Shown here: one piece after another, positions 1 through 8,362 of the stretch
Position numbering within the stretch: the first letter of the stretch is position 1
Layout of the letters: each line of letters opens with the position of its first letter
Assembly (NCBI RefSeq): GCF_025154055.1
Contig: NZ_JAOALK010000047.1
Span: 1-64,000 of the forward strand
Length of the DNA: 64,000 nt
Direction of reading: 5' to 3'
Source: Aquibacillus koreensis
GTDB taxonomy: Bacteria; Bacillota; Bacilli; Bacillales; Amphibacillaceae
Made by a program: the position numbers and the translations under genes
Notes under the pieces: model-generated
The model's database searches: none
Seen by the model: the letters and a program-made list of their open reading frames with translations, nothing else
What the model was told of the DNA's origin: nothing

Positions 1-61
<61 letters not shown>

Positions 62-114
62 AATTACTTTCACTTACTACGTTGGAATTGCTTCAATGCT
101 AGTGAAAAATCATT

Positions 115-191
115 GGTCCGGTAGTTCAGTTGGTTAGAATGCCTGCCTGTCACGCAGGAGGTCGCGGGTTCGAGTCCCGTCCGGACCGCCA
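115..191 (+). tRNA. tRNA-Asp (GTC)
   Basis: A full cloverleaf is visible: acceptor GGTCCGG pairs with CCGGACC, the anticodon arm is CCTGC-CTGTCAC-GCAGG with anticodon GTC, and the T arm is GCGGG-TTCGAGT-CCCGT. The terminal CCA is encoded at 189-191. It is the last tRNA of the cluster, followed by a terminator. Confidence 0.96.
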
Positions 192-207
192 TTTCATACA
201 TATTAAG

Positions 208-236
208 CCTTAGGATAACCTCCTAAGGTTTTTCTT
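208..236 (+). terminator. Intrinsic terminator of the tRNA cluster
   Basis: An 8-bp stem CCTTAGGA/TCCTAAGG with a 5-base loop is followed by a T-rich tract, 16 bases after tRNA-Asp. Confidence 0.85.
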
Positions 237-242
237 TTTTTA

Positions 243-402
243 TCCGGACATTTATTCCTTTATTTCAACTTGCGGACTATCTGTTCCGCTATTCCTTGAT
301 TTTGATAGAATTTCTCTGAGATTTCTAGGTAATAGCGGAATAAGATGTCCGCAAATAGGTAGAAATATGAAGAAAATACAAAAATAACGGAAAAAAATGT
401 CC
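243..402. repeat. Four degenerate GCGGAAtAnnATGTCCGC-type repeats
   Basis: This 348-bp gene-free stretch between the tRNAs and thiL holds four related units. Two are inverted (243-258, 272-293) and two are direct (331-352, 383-402), around the core CGGAA-N(5-6)-TGTCCG. No promoter or coding frame is convincing here. Such 'CGGAA...TGTCCG' strings look like the low-complexity intergenic repeats of Bacillaceae; that link is from memory, not a search. Confidence 0.55.
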
Positions 403-539
403 TTTCAATCTAGCATTCCTTAGAATTTGCAATCGTGGATTACGCTTATGTCGCTTTGCAAAGCTACATGGTTTTCACTTTAAGCTTAATCTTTGCTATG
501 ATAGGTTTAGCGATTAAAATACAGAGTGAGGACATTTAT

Positions 540-1514
540 ATGGATGAATTTGACTTCATAAAGTCGATACAACAAAAAAACTATAAACAACCAAGTTTGA
601 TTAAAGGTGTAGGAGACGATGCAGCTGTCTTTCGTTCCACTTATCAAGATACAGTAACATCTGTAGATACCTTTGTAGAGAATGTACACTTTTCAATAGA
701 AACGATGAAACCATACCATATAGGTTATCGAGCATTAGCAGCAAACATAAGCGATATGGCTGCTATGGGGTGTAATCCTGCATATTACCTAGTGTCCATT
801 GTAATTCCAAAGCATTGGTCAGAACAACAACTTGCCGATATATTTGAAGGCATGAAGGATCTCGCTTCCGTGCATAACATGGATTTATTAGGTGGTGATA
901 CAGTATCAGGGAATGAACTAGTATTGTCAATCACAGTTATCGGCTTTGTTGATAAAGACAAGGCTAGATACCGAAGTAATGCGGTTAGTGGTGATAGGAT
1001 CTTTGTGACTGGCACATTAGGTGATTCCGCAGCTGGCCTTCATGTGTTATTGGAATTGGACGAGAAAGACCAGGAACCCTTTTCTTACTTCATAAACCGC
1101 CATCGAATGCCTACGCCTAGAGTTTCTTTTGCGAAACGATTACAATCACTATCAAGGGTTGCTTTAAATGATATCAGTGACGGCATCGCGAATGAAGCAG
1201 CAGAGATTGCAGAGGCTTCCAAGGTAATGATGCATATTAATTATGAACAAATACCTTCTCACCATCAATTAGATCAATTTGATTATGACAAAACGAAAGA
1301 GTGGAAATTGTCTGGTGGGGAAGATTTTGAATTGATCGGAACCGTCTCGGAAAAAGAATGGCCTCTTGTAGTTAAGATTGGAGAAGAAACAAATACCAAA
1401 GTAACAGCGATTGGCTATGTCTCTGAGCTCACAAACATTGCTCATAACGTTATGTTATATGAGAACAATAACAAACAAGTGTTACACAAATCTGGATATA
1501 CACATTTGAAATAG
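540..1514 (+). CDS. thiL: Thiamine-monophosphate kinase ThiL
   Basis: ATP-dependent phosphorylation of thiamine monophosphate to thiamine pyrophosphate, the last step of cofactor synthesis. The 324-residue product has the usual ThiL length. Visible motifs are VGDDAAVF near the N-terminus (metal/ATP site), NDISDGIA and GGEDFEL. I chose the ATG at 540, preceded by GTGAGG; the open frame extends back to 435 but those extra 35 residues are hydrophobic, unlike ThiL, and lack a ribosome site. It heads the same five-gene operon as in B. subtilis (ydiA-ydiE). The window also has a TPP riboswitch at its far right end, but none is seen here. Confidence 0.95.
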   Translation: MDEFDFIKSIQQKNYKQPSLIKGVGDDAAVFRSTYQDTVTSVDTFVENVHFSIETMKPYHIGYRALAANISDMAAMGCNPAYYLVSIVIPKHWSEQQLADIFEGMKDLASVHNMDLLGGDTVSGNELVLSITVIGFVDKDKARYRSNAVSGDRIFVTGTLGDSAAGLHVLLELDEKDQEPFSYFINRHRMPTPRVSFAKRLQSLSRVALNDISDGIANEAAEIAEASKVMMHINYEQIPSHHQLDQFDYDKTKEWKLSGGEDFELIGTVSEKEWPLVVKIGEETNTKVTAIGYVSELTNIAHNVMLYENNNKQVLHKSGYTHLK

Positions 1515-1523
1515 GTGAAGTAG

Positions 1524-1979
1524 ATGAATGAACTTGAAATTATAACACATACAACAGAAGAAACAATGCGATTGGCGGAGGAGTTAGCTCAGTTAGTAAG
1601 GCCTGGCGATGTCATTACTTTGGAAGGTGATTTAGGAGCTGGAAAAACGACATTTACAAAAGGATTGGGATCCGGCCTAGGTGTAACAAGGACGATTAAT
1701 AGCCCAACTTATACGATTGTTAAAGAGTATAGGGGCGAACTACCTCTATACCATATGGATGTGTATCGTCTTGAGGATAGTGATGAAGATATTGGTTTTG
1801 ACGAATACTTTCACTCTGATGGTATTTCGGTCGTGGAGTGGGCAAGTTTTATCGAAGCATTTCTACCAGAAAAGCGATTGGATATTGTTATTCGCGCTGT
1901 AGATGAGCATACTAGGAAGATTACCTTTTATCCTAGAGGAGATAGTTTTGAAAAGATATGTGAGGAGTTAGCACGATGA
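1524..1979 (+). CDS. tsaE: tRNA t6A threonylcarbamoyltransferase ATPase TsaE
   Basis: Small P-loop ATPase that drives the TsaB-TsaD-TsaE complex making N6-threonylcarbamoyl-adenosine at position 37 of ANN-decoding tRNAs. At 151 residues it has the typical size, with Walker A GDLGAGKTTFTKGL around residues 35-48 and the following SPTYTIV and VEWA motifs. The ribosome site AGGTGAAG overlaps the thiL stop. Its stop overlaps the tsaB ATG by 4 bp (ATGA), so translation is probably coupled. Confidence 0.95.
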   Translation: MNELEIITHTTEETMRLAEELAQLVRPGDVITLEGDLGAGKTTFTKGLGSGLGVTRTINSPTYTIVKEYRGELPLYHMDVYRLEDSDEDIGFDEYFHSDGISVVEWASFIEAFLPEKRLDIVIRAVDEHTRKITFYPRGDSFEKICEELAR

Positions 1980-2683
1980 ATATTCTTGCTATAGATACAT
2001 CAAACGAAACAATGGGAGTGGCCGTTATAAAAGATGGCCAAGTTTCTGGAGAATATATAACGAATGTAAAAAAAAATCATTCCGTACGTCTGTTACCAGC
2101 AATCGACCAAGTTATGAGAGATACAGATGTAGCACCTAATGAACTAGATCAAGTAGTTGTTGCAAAGGGACCAGGTTCTTATACAGGCGTAAGAATCGGT
2201 TTATCTACGGCTAAGACATTAGCATGGACATTAAACATTCCAGTCATAGCTATTTCTAGTCTTGAACTTGTGGCACAACAAGCAGCATACTACAATCATC
2301 AGATATGTTCTTTTTTTGATGCTAGAAGAGGGTTAGTTTATACAGGATTATATGAAAATAAAGAGAGCGCGGCATTAAGCACAGTATGGGATGAAACAAA
2401 TATTCTTTTTGTAGAATGGTTGGAACAGTTAGTACAGCGTGGAAAAAAGACTGTATTTTTAAGTCCACACATCGATATACATAGAGATGTCATTCTTCAA
2501 TATATGGGTGACTTAGCAATTATACCGGAATCTATCTACCACGTTCCTAGACCTTCTTTACTTGCGCAGATCGCTATAGATAGACAAGCCGATCCGGTGC
2601 ATACATTAACACCTAATTATTTAAGATTAGTGGAAGCGGAAGCGAAATGGTTAGAAAATCAGGGGAAAAAGAATAATGTCTAA
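1976..2683 (+). CDS. tsaB: t6A complex scaffold TsaB
   Basis: Inactive ASKHA-fold paralogue of TsaD that dimerises with it to form the t6A-transferring core. The N-terminal ILAIDTSNETMGVAV and the KGPGSYTGVRIGLSTAK segment are typical of TsaB/YeaZ. Length is 235 residues, usual for Bacillus. The GAGGAG ribosome site lies within the end of tsaE. The frame overlaps rimI by 8 bp. Confidence 0.95.
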   Translation: MNILAIDTSNETMGVAVIKDGQVSGEYITNVKKNHSVRLLPAIDQVMRDTDVAPNELDQVVVAKGPGSYTGVRIGLSTAKTLAWTLNIPVIAISSLELVAQQAAYYNHQICSFFDARRGLVYTGLYENKESAALSTVWDETNILFVEWLEQLVQRGKKTVFLSPHIDIHRDVILQYMGDLAIIPESIYHVPRPSLLAQIAIDRQADPVHTLTPNYLRLVEAEAKWLENQGKKNNV

Positions 2684-3122
2684 AGTATTAATAAGAAAAA
2701 TGACAAAAGAAGATATTGACCAAGTCCTGCATGTTGAAAGATCTTCTTTTGCAGTACCATGGGATAAAGACATCTATATAAAAGAGTTAACAGAAAACCG
2801 GTATGCCTATTATTCAGTTGTAGAAGCAGATGGGCACGTGGTTGGCTTTTGTGGTTTGTGGGTGGTAATCGATGAGGCGCAAATTACAAATATAGCAATT
2901 CTGCCAGCTCTAAGAGGAAAAAAATATGGATCAGCTTTATTTCAATATGTGTTGAATCAGGCAGTTGCATTAGGAGCTGCAAGATTATCATTAGAAGTTA
3001 GACAATCCAATTTAGTAGCTCAAAAATTATATAGTAAATATGGGCTAGTCCCAGGTGGAATTAGAAAGAACTATTATACGGATAATAATGAGGATGCATT
3101 AGTAATGTGGGTGAATTTATGA
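2676..3122 (+). CDS. rimI: Ribosomal-protein-alanine N-acetyltransferase RimI
   Basis: GNAT-family acetyltransferase (148 residues) that acetylates the N-terminus of ribosomal protein S18. The acetyl-CoA loop reads [13 protein letters not shown] (R-x-x-x-x-G type), followed by [18 protein letters not shown], the standard RimI beta5-alpha4 segment. Gene order tsaB-rimI-tsaD is conserved in Bacilli. The stop TGA overlaps the tsaD start as ATGA. Confidence 0.93.
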   Translation: MSKVLIRKMTKEDIDQVLHVERSSFAVPWDKDIYIKELTENRYAYYSVVEADGHVVGFCGLWVVIDEAQITNIAILPALRGKKYGSALFQYVLNQAVALGAARLSLEVRQSNLVAQKLYSKYGLVPGGIRKNYYTDNNEDALVMWVNL

Positions 3123-4150
3123 AAAAAGATCAATATATTATTGCCATAGAAACTAGCTGTGATGAAACTGCCGTAGCTATTGTAAAAAATGGGACTGAAG
3201 TCATTTCCAACGTGGTGGCTTCACAAATTGAAAGTCATAAACGATTTGGTGGTGTCGTACCTGAAATTGCTTCACGTCATCACGTAGAACAAATGACGGT
3301 GGTACTAGAAGAAGCTTTTGAGCAGGCGGGATTAACGATTAAGGATATGGACGCTATTACGGTTACAGAGGGTCCAGGCCTTGTAGGAGCATTACTTGTA
3401 GGAGTGAATACTGCTAAAACGTTAGCATTCGCGAATAATAAACCAATTATTGGTGTGCATCATATCGCAGGCCATATTTATGCGAATCGACTAGAGAAGG
3501 AGTTTAATTTTCCGCTTTTAGCCTTAGTAGTTTCAGGAGGACATACCGAATTGATCCTAATGAAGGAGCATGGTTCTTTTGAGATCATAGGGGAAACAAG
3601 AGACGATGCTGCCGGTGAAGCATATGATAAAGTAGCTCGGACACTTCAATTACCTTATCCAGGTGGACCAATGATCGACAAACTTGCTGCAGAAGGTAAA
3701 GAGACAATTGACTTTCCACGTGCTTGGCTAGAAGATGATTCCTACGACTTCAGTTTTAGTGGTCTAAAATCCGCAGTGATTAACAAGTTACATAATGCGG
3801 AACAACGTAATGAGGAATTAAAGAAAGAAGATATTGCTGCTAGTTTTCAAGCAAGTGTGGTAGAAGTACTTTCAGAAAAAACATACCGTGCTGCAATGGA
3901 ACATAATGTGAAGCAAGTGATTGTTGCAGGAGGCGTAGCAGCAAACAGAGGACTACGCCAAGCATTAGAAGATAAATTTAAAGAAACATCGATGGAATTG
4001 TTGATCCCTCCACTTCATTTATGTACCGATAATGCAGCTATGATTGCTGCAGCTGGAAGCATTGCCTTTGAACAAGGCCATCGAGCGGGTTTAGACTTAA
4101 ATGCAAATCCCTCGCTAAGTTTAGAAGTGTATTCGGATAGAAAAAAGTAA
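3119..4150 (+). CDS. tsaD: tRNA N6-threonylcarbamoyltransferase TsaD
   Basis: Catalytic ASKHA subunit that transfers the threonylcarbamoyl group to A37 of tRNA. The N-terminus [16 protein letters not shown], the metal-binding HHIAGHIYA (H-x-x-x-H), SGGHTEL, and [10 protein letters not shown] motifs are all present in 343 residues. I prefer the ATG at 3119, which overlaps the rimI stop; an in-frame GTG at 3107 would add four residues inside rimI. A terminator follows directly, then the DnaA-box region. Confidence 0.95.
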   Translation: MKKDQYIIAIETSCDETAVAIVKNGTEVISNVVASQIESHKRFGGVVPEIASRHHVEQMTVVLEEAFEQAGLTIKDMDAITVTEGPGLVGALLVGVNTAKTLAFANNKPIIGVHHIAGHIYANRLEKEFNFPLLALVVSGGHTELILMKEHGSFEIIGETRDDAAGEAYDKVARTLQLPYPGGPMIDKLAAEGKETIDFPRAWLEDDSYDFSFSGLKSAVINKLHNAEQRNEELKKEDIAASFQASVVEVLSEKTYRAAMEHNVKQVIVAGGVAANRGLRQALEDKFKETSMELLIPPLHLCTDNAAMIAAAGSIAFEQGHRAGLDLNANPSLSLEVYSDRKK

Positions 4151-4161
4151 ATTGTGTAGAA

Positions 4162-4191
4162 AAAACGAGCTTGGTTTAGAGCTCGTTTTTT
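4162..4191 (+). terminator. Intrinsic terminator of the thiL-tsaD operon
   Basis: Stem AACGAGCT/AGCTCGTT separated by a short loop and followed by TTTTTT, 11 bp after the tsaD stop. Confidence 0.88.
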
Positions 4192-4194
4192 GAT

Positions 4195-4446
4195 TGTGGA
4201 TAAAAGGTGCGAAAAACGTAAGTAACAATGCTTTCAAGAGCAGTATTCTACAATTTTTTACATTAATCAACAAGCATCCTTCTAATTTGTGGATAACAAT
4301 TTATAGATCTTGTTATAGCAATAAAGTTGTTGAGGATAAAAAATGTGGATAAGTGCGGTTTTTGTTGTGGGTATTGGGGATAAATATGTTGAAAACTGAT
4401 GTAGCAACTATCTAACTGTGTATAAACCTGTGAATTGTTGGGATAA
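4195..4446. promoter_or_regulatory. DnaA-box cluster between tsaD and ydiF
   Basis: Three perfect DnaA boxes (TGTGGATAA, the complement of TTATCCACA) lie at 4195-4203, 4288-4296 and 4344-4352, all in one orientation. TGTGTATAA at 4417-4425 has one mismatch, and TTGAGGATAA (4330), TTGGGGATAA (4374) and TTGGGATAA (4438) are weaker. The gap is convergent, so no promoter function is needed. B. subtilis has a stable DnaA-binding cluster in the same gcp(tsaD)-ydiF gap, one of several oriC-proximal sites that titrate DnaA. The rest of 4192-4588 is AT-rich and shows no gene. Confidence 0.85.
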
Positions 4447-4589
4447 GTCTAGCTATTATGAAATGAATGACGCAATGACCATTAATATGACAAAACTAAA
4501 CAGAATAGTTGTTAATAAAATTGCTCTAATAGTATAATCCTGTTGATAAGATGTGTATTACTGAGACAGTGAGACTTATTAAAAACATA

Positions 4590-4616
4590 AAAAACACGTA
4601 GAGTCTACGTGTTTTT
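4590..4616. terminator. Bidirectional terminator, 3' end of ydiF
   Basis: Near-perfect palindrome of AAAAACACGTA and TACGTGTTTTT around a 5-base centre, with T runs in both directions. It lies 13 bp beyond the ydiF stop on the minus strand. Confidence 0.8.
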
Positions 4617-4628
4617 AAGTCGTTCTAT

Positions 4629-6554
4629 TTACTCATGAAGCTCTTCCCATTCTTCCATCAAGCTCTCCATGCGTTTATTGTTTTGTTCATTTTTGGTTGT
4701 CAATTCAAGTGATTTTTCATGATCTTGGTACACATCTGGTTCGCATAGTAGTGCTTCTATTTCTTCCATTTCTATCTCAATCTTCTCAATTTCCTCTTCA
4801 ATCTCTTTAATTCTTCGTTCTCTCTTTCGTTGTTCCTTCTTCATCGCTTTATCTTGTTCAAAGGAAGACTTTGTGTCATTTGCTGCTTCCACAACTTTTT
4901 CTTTACTAGCGTTTAACTCTTCTAGTTCTAATTCTTCTTGTTTTTTCTCCAAATAATAATCATAATCACCTAAATACAAAGTTGTGCTATCTCCTTGCAT
5001 CTCGACAATCTGACTCGTAATCTTATTAATAAAATAACGGTCATGGGATACAAATAAGATAGAGCCGGGGAAGTCCATCATTGCTGCCTCTAAGATTTCT
5101 TTACTATCTAAATCTAAATGGTTCGTAGGTTCATCTAAAATGAGTAGGTTCGATTTTTCCATCATGAGCTTAGCAAGTGATAGTCTAGCTTTTTCCCCAC
5201 CACTAAGTGCATAAACAGGCTTTAGCACATCATCACCGGAAAATAAGAAATTACCTAGGATCGTCCGAATATCTTTTTCATTCATCATCGGATAATCATC
5301 CCATAACTCCATCAGGACAGTTTTATTGCTATTAAGATTTGCTTGCTCTTGGTCATAATATCCGATTTGTACATTGGTTCCAATTTGGATGGTGCCTTTA
5401 CTTGCCTTTAAACTACCAATAATCGTTTTTAGCAGTGTAGTTTTTCCAACTCCATTTGGTCCAACAAGCGCAATCGATTCTCCGCGTGTGAGGTCGAAAT
5501 TCAGGTTAGAAAAAATGTACCGATCATCATCGTCGTATCTAAAAGCTAAATCCTTAATCTTTAACACATCATTACCACTACGACGCTCAATGTCAAAACT
5601 GAATTTTGCAGAAGCTTCATCTCCGCTCGGCTTATCGAGTTTATCCATTTTCTCTAATTGCTTTCTTCTACTTTGCGCACGTTTCGTAGTAGAAGCTCGT
5701 ACGATATTTTTTTGAACGAATTCTTCTAGCTTTTTTATTTCCGTTTGTTGTTTCTCAAATTGCTTCATATCTCGCTCATAATTGGCTGCTTTTTGTTCAA
5801 GATACTTACTATAGTTACCGTGAAATTTAGTGGACTGGTTTCGAGAGATTTCATAAACAATATTAACGGTTTTATCTAAGAAATAACGATCGTGTGAAAC
5901 AATCACGACGGCACCTTTGTAGTTGTTTAAGTATCCTTCTAACCATGTTAACGTTTCAATATCCAAGTGGTTGGTAGGCTCATCTAGAATTAACAGATCA
6001 GGTTTTGATAAAAGCAATTTACCTAACGCAAGTCTGGTCTTTTGTCCACCACTTAATTCACTGATGGGAGTATCTAGGTCATGGTTCTGGAAGTGCAATC
6101 CATTTAGAACAGCCTTAATATCTGCTTCATAATGAAAGCCACCTTCTGTTTTAAAAGCTTGCTGTTTTGCATCATATTTTTCTAATAGCTGCTCGTATGT
6201 GACTTGATCAGCTAAGACGGTCGGATCACCCATTTTTTGTTCCATCATTCTTATCTCTTTTTCTTGGTCTACTAAGTGACGAAAAACCTCTAGCATCTCT
6301 CCCCAGATGGTACGAGAGGACTCTAATCCTGTATTTTGGGCTAAATAACCTAATGTTGTATCTTTTGGTTGATATATTTGCCCTTCATCATACGAGATGT
6401 GCCCTGCCATAATTTTAAGTAGGGTAGATTTTCCTGCTCCGTTTCTCCCAACAATGGCAATTCGGTCGTTCGTTTGTATTTCAACTTTTATATTAGATAA
6501 AATAAGTTCAGCACCAAATCTTTTCACTAAATTATTTATTTGCATTAATATCAT
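4629..6554 (-). CDS. ydiF: ABC-F family ATPase (YdiF/Uup-type)
   Basis: Soluble twin-ATPase protein (641 residues) of the ABC-F translation-factor family, predicted to act on the ribosome rather than as a transporter since it has no membrane domain. Walker A motifs GRNGAGKS and GPNGVGKT, two LSGGQ/LSGGE signatures and two LLILDEPTNHLDI/LD Walker B blocks are visible. A charged linker between the cassettes (P-site tRNA-interaction region, around residues 245-315) and a coiled-coil C-terminal extension (about 540-641) match YdiF. The start is ATG after GAGGTGA. Function in translation quality control or antibiotic protection is family-based inference. Confidence 0.92.
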   Translation of the reverse strand: MILMQINNLVKRFGAELILSNIKVEIQTNDRIAIVGRNGAGKSTLLKIMAGHISYDEGQIYQPKDTTLGYLAQNTGLESSRTIWGEMLEVFRHLVDQEKEIRMMEQKMGDPTVLADQVTYEQLLEKYDAKQQAFKTEGGFHYEADIKAVLNGLHFQNHDLDTPISELSGGQKTRLALGKLLLSKPDLLILDEPTNHLDIETLTWLEGYLNNYKGAVVIVSHDRYFLDKTVNIVYEISRNQSTKFHGNYSKYLEQKAANYERDMKQFEKQQTEIKKLEEFVQKNIVRASTTKRAQSRRKQLEKMDKLDKPSGDEASAKFSFDIERRSGNDVLKIKDLAFRYDDDDRYIFSNLNFDLTRGESIALVGPNGVGKTTLLKTIIGSLKASKGTIQIGTNVQIGYYDQEQANLNSNKTVLMELWDDYPMMNEKDIRTILGNFLFSGDDVLKPVYALSGGEKARLSLAKLMMEKSNLLILDEPTNHLDLDSKEILEAAMMDFPGSILFVSHDRYFINKITSQIVEMQGDSTTLYLGDYDYYLEKKQEELELEELNASKEKVVEAANDTKSSFEQDKAMKKEQRKRERRIKEIEEEIEKIEIEMEEIEALLCEPDVYQDHEKSLELTTKNEQNNKRMESLMEEWEELHE

Positions 6555-6661
6555 ATAAGTTCACCTCAATAGAAATAGTGTATCGTATCGAGCTCAATAC
6601 TAGCAAGAGAATGGTTAATTCAACGAACAAAATATTGAGGGAGATGCTAATTTTTACATCT

Positions 6662-6704
6662 TTGTGACAATTTTCACGACATAAGAGTAATTATCTGGTA
6701 GAAT
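6662..6704 (+). promoter_or_regulatory. Candidate Rex-controlled promoter of rex
   Basis: TTGTGA-N6-TCACGA at 6662-6679 matches the Rex consensus TTGTGA-N6-TCACAA with one mismatch. It overlaps a -35-like ACGACA (6676-6681), 17 bp before the -10 TAGAAT (6699-6704). A second half site, TAATTTCACAA, ends at 6736 downstream. Repressor over -35 suggests NADH-sensing autoregulation. Confidence 0.6.
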
Positions 6705-6825
6705 AAAGAATTAAGAGCTAGTTAATAATTTCACAACAAATGAATGAATGGATACGCTATCAGTTTTGGTAAGCTGGATATACTAATAGGAGAACTAAAT
6801 TCATTTTTAAGGTAGGGGAATACGG

Positions 6826-7473
6826 ATGAGTGAACAAAATAAAATACCTCAGGCAACTGCGAAACGACTTCCATTATATTATCGATTTATAAATAATCTA
6901 CACATACAAGGTAAACTAAGGGTATCATCGAAAGAACTAAGCGAAGCAGTAAAAGTAGACTCTGCAACGATACGAAGAGACTTTTCTTATTTTGGCGCGC
7001 TAGGGAAAAAAGGGTACGGTTATAATGTAGAATACCTTTTGGAATTTTTCAGAAAGACGTTGGACCAAGATGAAAAAACACCAGTCGCCCTAATTGGCGT
7101 TGGTAATTTAGGTACTGCATTCTTAAATTATAATTTCACCAAAAATAATAATACAAAGATCGAAATGGCATTTGACGCAGATCCGAATAAGGTAGGAACA
7201 GAAATTGGCGGTGTTCCAATTTACCATATTGATGAGTTGGAGCAGAAATTATCAGAAGTACAAGCTGCGATTTTAACGGTACCGTTGGCGGAAGCGCAAA
7301 ACATAACCGAGCGTTTAATTAAATCTGGAGTTACAGGTATTTTAAACTTCACTCCAGCAAGAATTACTGTCCCTGAAGGAGTTCGGGTACATCATATTGA
7401 TTTGTCTGTAGAACTTCAGTCTTTGGTTTACTTTATGAAACATTATCCATTAGATACAGATGAGGAAGCATAA
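6826..7473 (+). CDS. rex: Redox-sensing transcriptional repressor Rex
   Basis: Homodimeric repressor that senses the NADH/NAD+ ratio and controls fermentation and respiration genes. The N-terminal winged helix (residues about 15-80, with [21 protein letters not shown] as the recognition region) is followed by a Rossmann domain with [15 protein letters not shown]. Length 215 residues is standard. It is transcribed divergently from ydiF as in B. subtilis, but moaC, which separates the two genes there, is missing. A TGTGA-type operator lies in its own promoter. Confidence 0.96.
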   Translation: MSEQNKIPQATAKRLPLYYRFINNLHIQGKLRVSSKELSEAVKVDSATIRRDFSYFGALGKKGYGYNVEYLLEFFRKTLDQDEKTPVALIGVGNLGTAFLNYNFTKNNNTKIEMAFDADPNKVGTEIGGVPIYHIDELEQKLSEVQAAILTVPLAEAQNITERLIKSGVTGILNFTPARITVPEGVRVHHIDLSVELQSLVYFMKHYPLDTDEEA

Positions 7474-7513
7474 TCAATGGAGTAAATTAGGTTAACCTAT
7501 ATGTAAAGACCTA

Positions 7514-7549
7514 GGGTATGAATCCGTCAGAGGGTTTGTATCCTTTTTT
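7514..7549 (+). terminator. Terminator after rex
   Basis: Imperfect stem GGGTATGAATCC/GGGTTTGTATCC with several G-U pairs, followed by TTTTTT. Confidence 0.65.
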
Positions 7550-7573
7550 CGTTATGTAGCATTAGGAAAGTGA

Positions 7574-8122
7574 GTGAAAAAGTTGATTTTATCGAAGCGA
7601 TTTAGGTTGATTCGTTTATCTTTACTTATGATCTTTCTAGTAGCTTGTGGTAATACCCATATGGAAGAAATGGATGACTCGCACCATATGGTGATGCAGG
7701 GGTCTGGAGAAGTACCTGAAGATCTCCAAGTGGCTAAAGATCCAACCTACCCAGTGGGAAATAAAGCAATGAGTAAAGCGGATCATATGGGTGAAATGAT
7801 GATGGGAGTAGAGGTAGAAATTGTTGGTGCTTATGAAACAACTGCCTATATCACATCTTTCACACCTAAAGGTCACCCGAGAATAGAGAATCACAAATGG
7901 ATCATACAAGAGGAAATTATTGATGCGGGAGAGGAAAAATTAGAGCCAGGGGCGGAAGTGGAAACCACAGCTGATCATATGATGGGGATGAAAGGATCAA
8001 CACAAGAAATCATTGATTCAAAAGAAACAACCGTATATATGGTTGACTTTACTACCGTGGACGGACATGAGGTAACCAATCACAAATGGGTAATAGAAGA
8101 AGAACTAGAACCGATCAATTAA
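7574..8122 (+). CDS. ydhK: YdhK-like lipoprotein, two DUF1541 repeats
   Basis: A 182-residue lipoprotein: positively charged start, hydrophobic segment LSLLMIFLVAC with lipobox cysteine at residue 25, then a Met/His-rich linker (MEEMDDSHHM, HMGEMMMG, HMMGMKG). Two repeats of about 55 residues follow, ending in GHPRIENHKWIIQEE and GHEVTNHKWVIEEE; this is the DUF1541 pattern of B. subtilis YdhK. Function is unknown; the Met/His content suggests metal contact outside the cell (inference). It occupies the place of tatAy-tatCy in the B. subtilis order. The start is GTG at 7574, with TTG at 7583 as an alternative. Confidence 0.8.
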   Translation: MKKLILSKRFRLIRLSLLMIFLVACGNTHMEEMDDSHHMVMQGSGEVPEDLQVAKDPTYPVGNKAMSKADHMGEMMMGVEVEIVGAYETTAYITSFTPKGHPRIENHKWIIQEEIIDAGEEKLEPGAEVETTADHMMGMKGSTQEIIDSKETTVYMVDFTTVDGHEVTNHKWVIEEELEPIN

Positions 8123-8148
8123 AAAAACGCTCAAATGAGCGTTTTTTT
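8121..8148. terminator. Bidirectional terminator between ydhK-like gene and ydiK
   Basis: Perfect 13-bp stem AAAAAAACGCTCA/TGAGCGTTTTTTT with a 2-base centre, shared by the two convergent genes. Confidence 0.9.
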
Positions 8149-8151
8149 AGA

Positions 8152-8355
8152 TCATTCTTTTTTCTTTGCCTTTTTAATTCGGAAATGAAGTCGAAATAAA
8201 CGAAACGATACGACGAAATCTAGTGTAGCAAAGAAAGCCAATAAGATCGTAATAAAATTCCATACGGTCTCTTCTGCAGTTCCTATTGCGATATAAGTAA
8301 ATAGCACTCCCATACCTAAATATAAGGAAGCCATAAACAGTGGGGATGTCCTCAT
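8152..8355 (-). CDS. ydiK: YdiK-like small membrane protein
   Basis: A 67-residue protein with two membrane segments (about 8-28 and 36-52) and a Lys/Arg-rich tail ending KKAKKKE. It is the positional and size equivalent of B. subtilis YdiK (function unknown) next to ydiL. I place the start at ATG 8355 because GGAGG lies 11 bp upstream, inside the last codons of ydiL; the longer frame would start at a TTG that overlaps that ribosome site. It is therefore likely co-translated with ydiL. Confidence 0.8.
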   Translation of the reverse strand: MRTSPLFMASLYLGMGVLFTYIAIGTAEETVWNFITILLAFFATLDFVVSFRLFRLHFRIKKAKKKE

Positions 8356-8362
8356 CGGATTG

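Noticed and set aside
435-539. Longer ThiL start
   Set aside because: The added 35 residues are hydrophobic and unlike ThiL; the ATG at 540 has a ribosome site and gives the family length.
4195-4446. Replication origin
   Set aside because: No dnaA or dnaN beside it and no AT-rich unwinding element pattern; the known DnaA-titration cluster at this gene gap explains it better.
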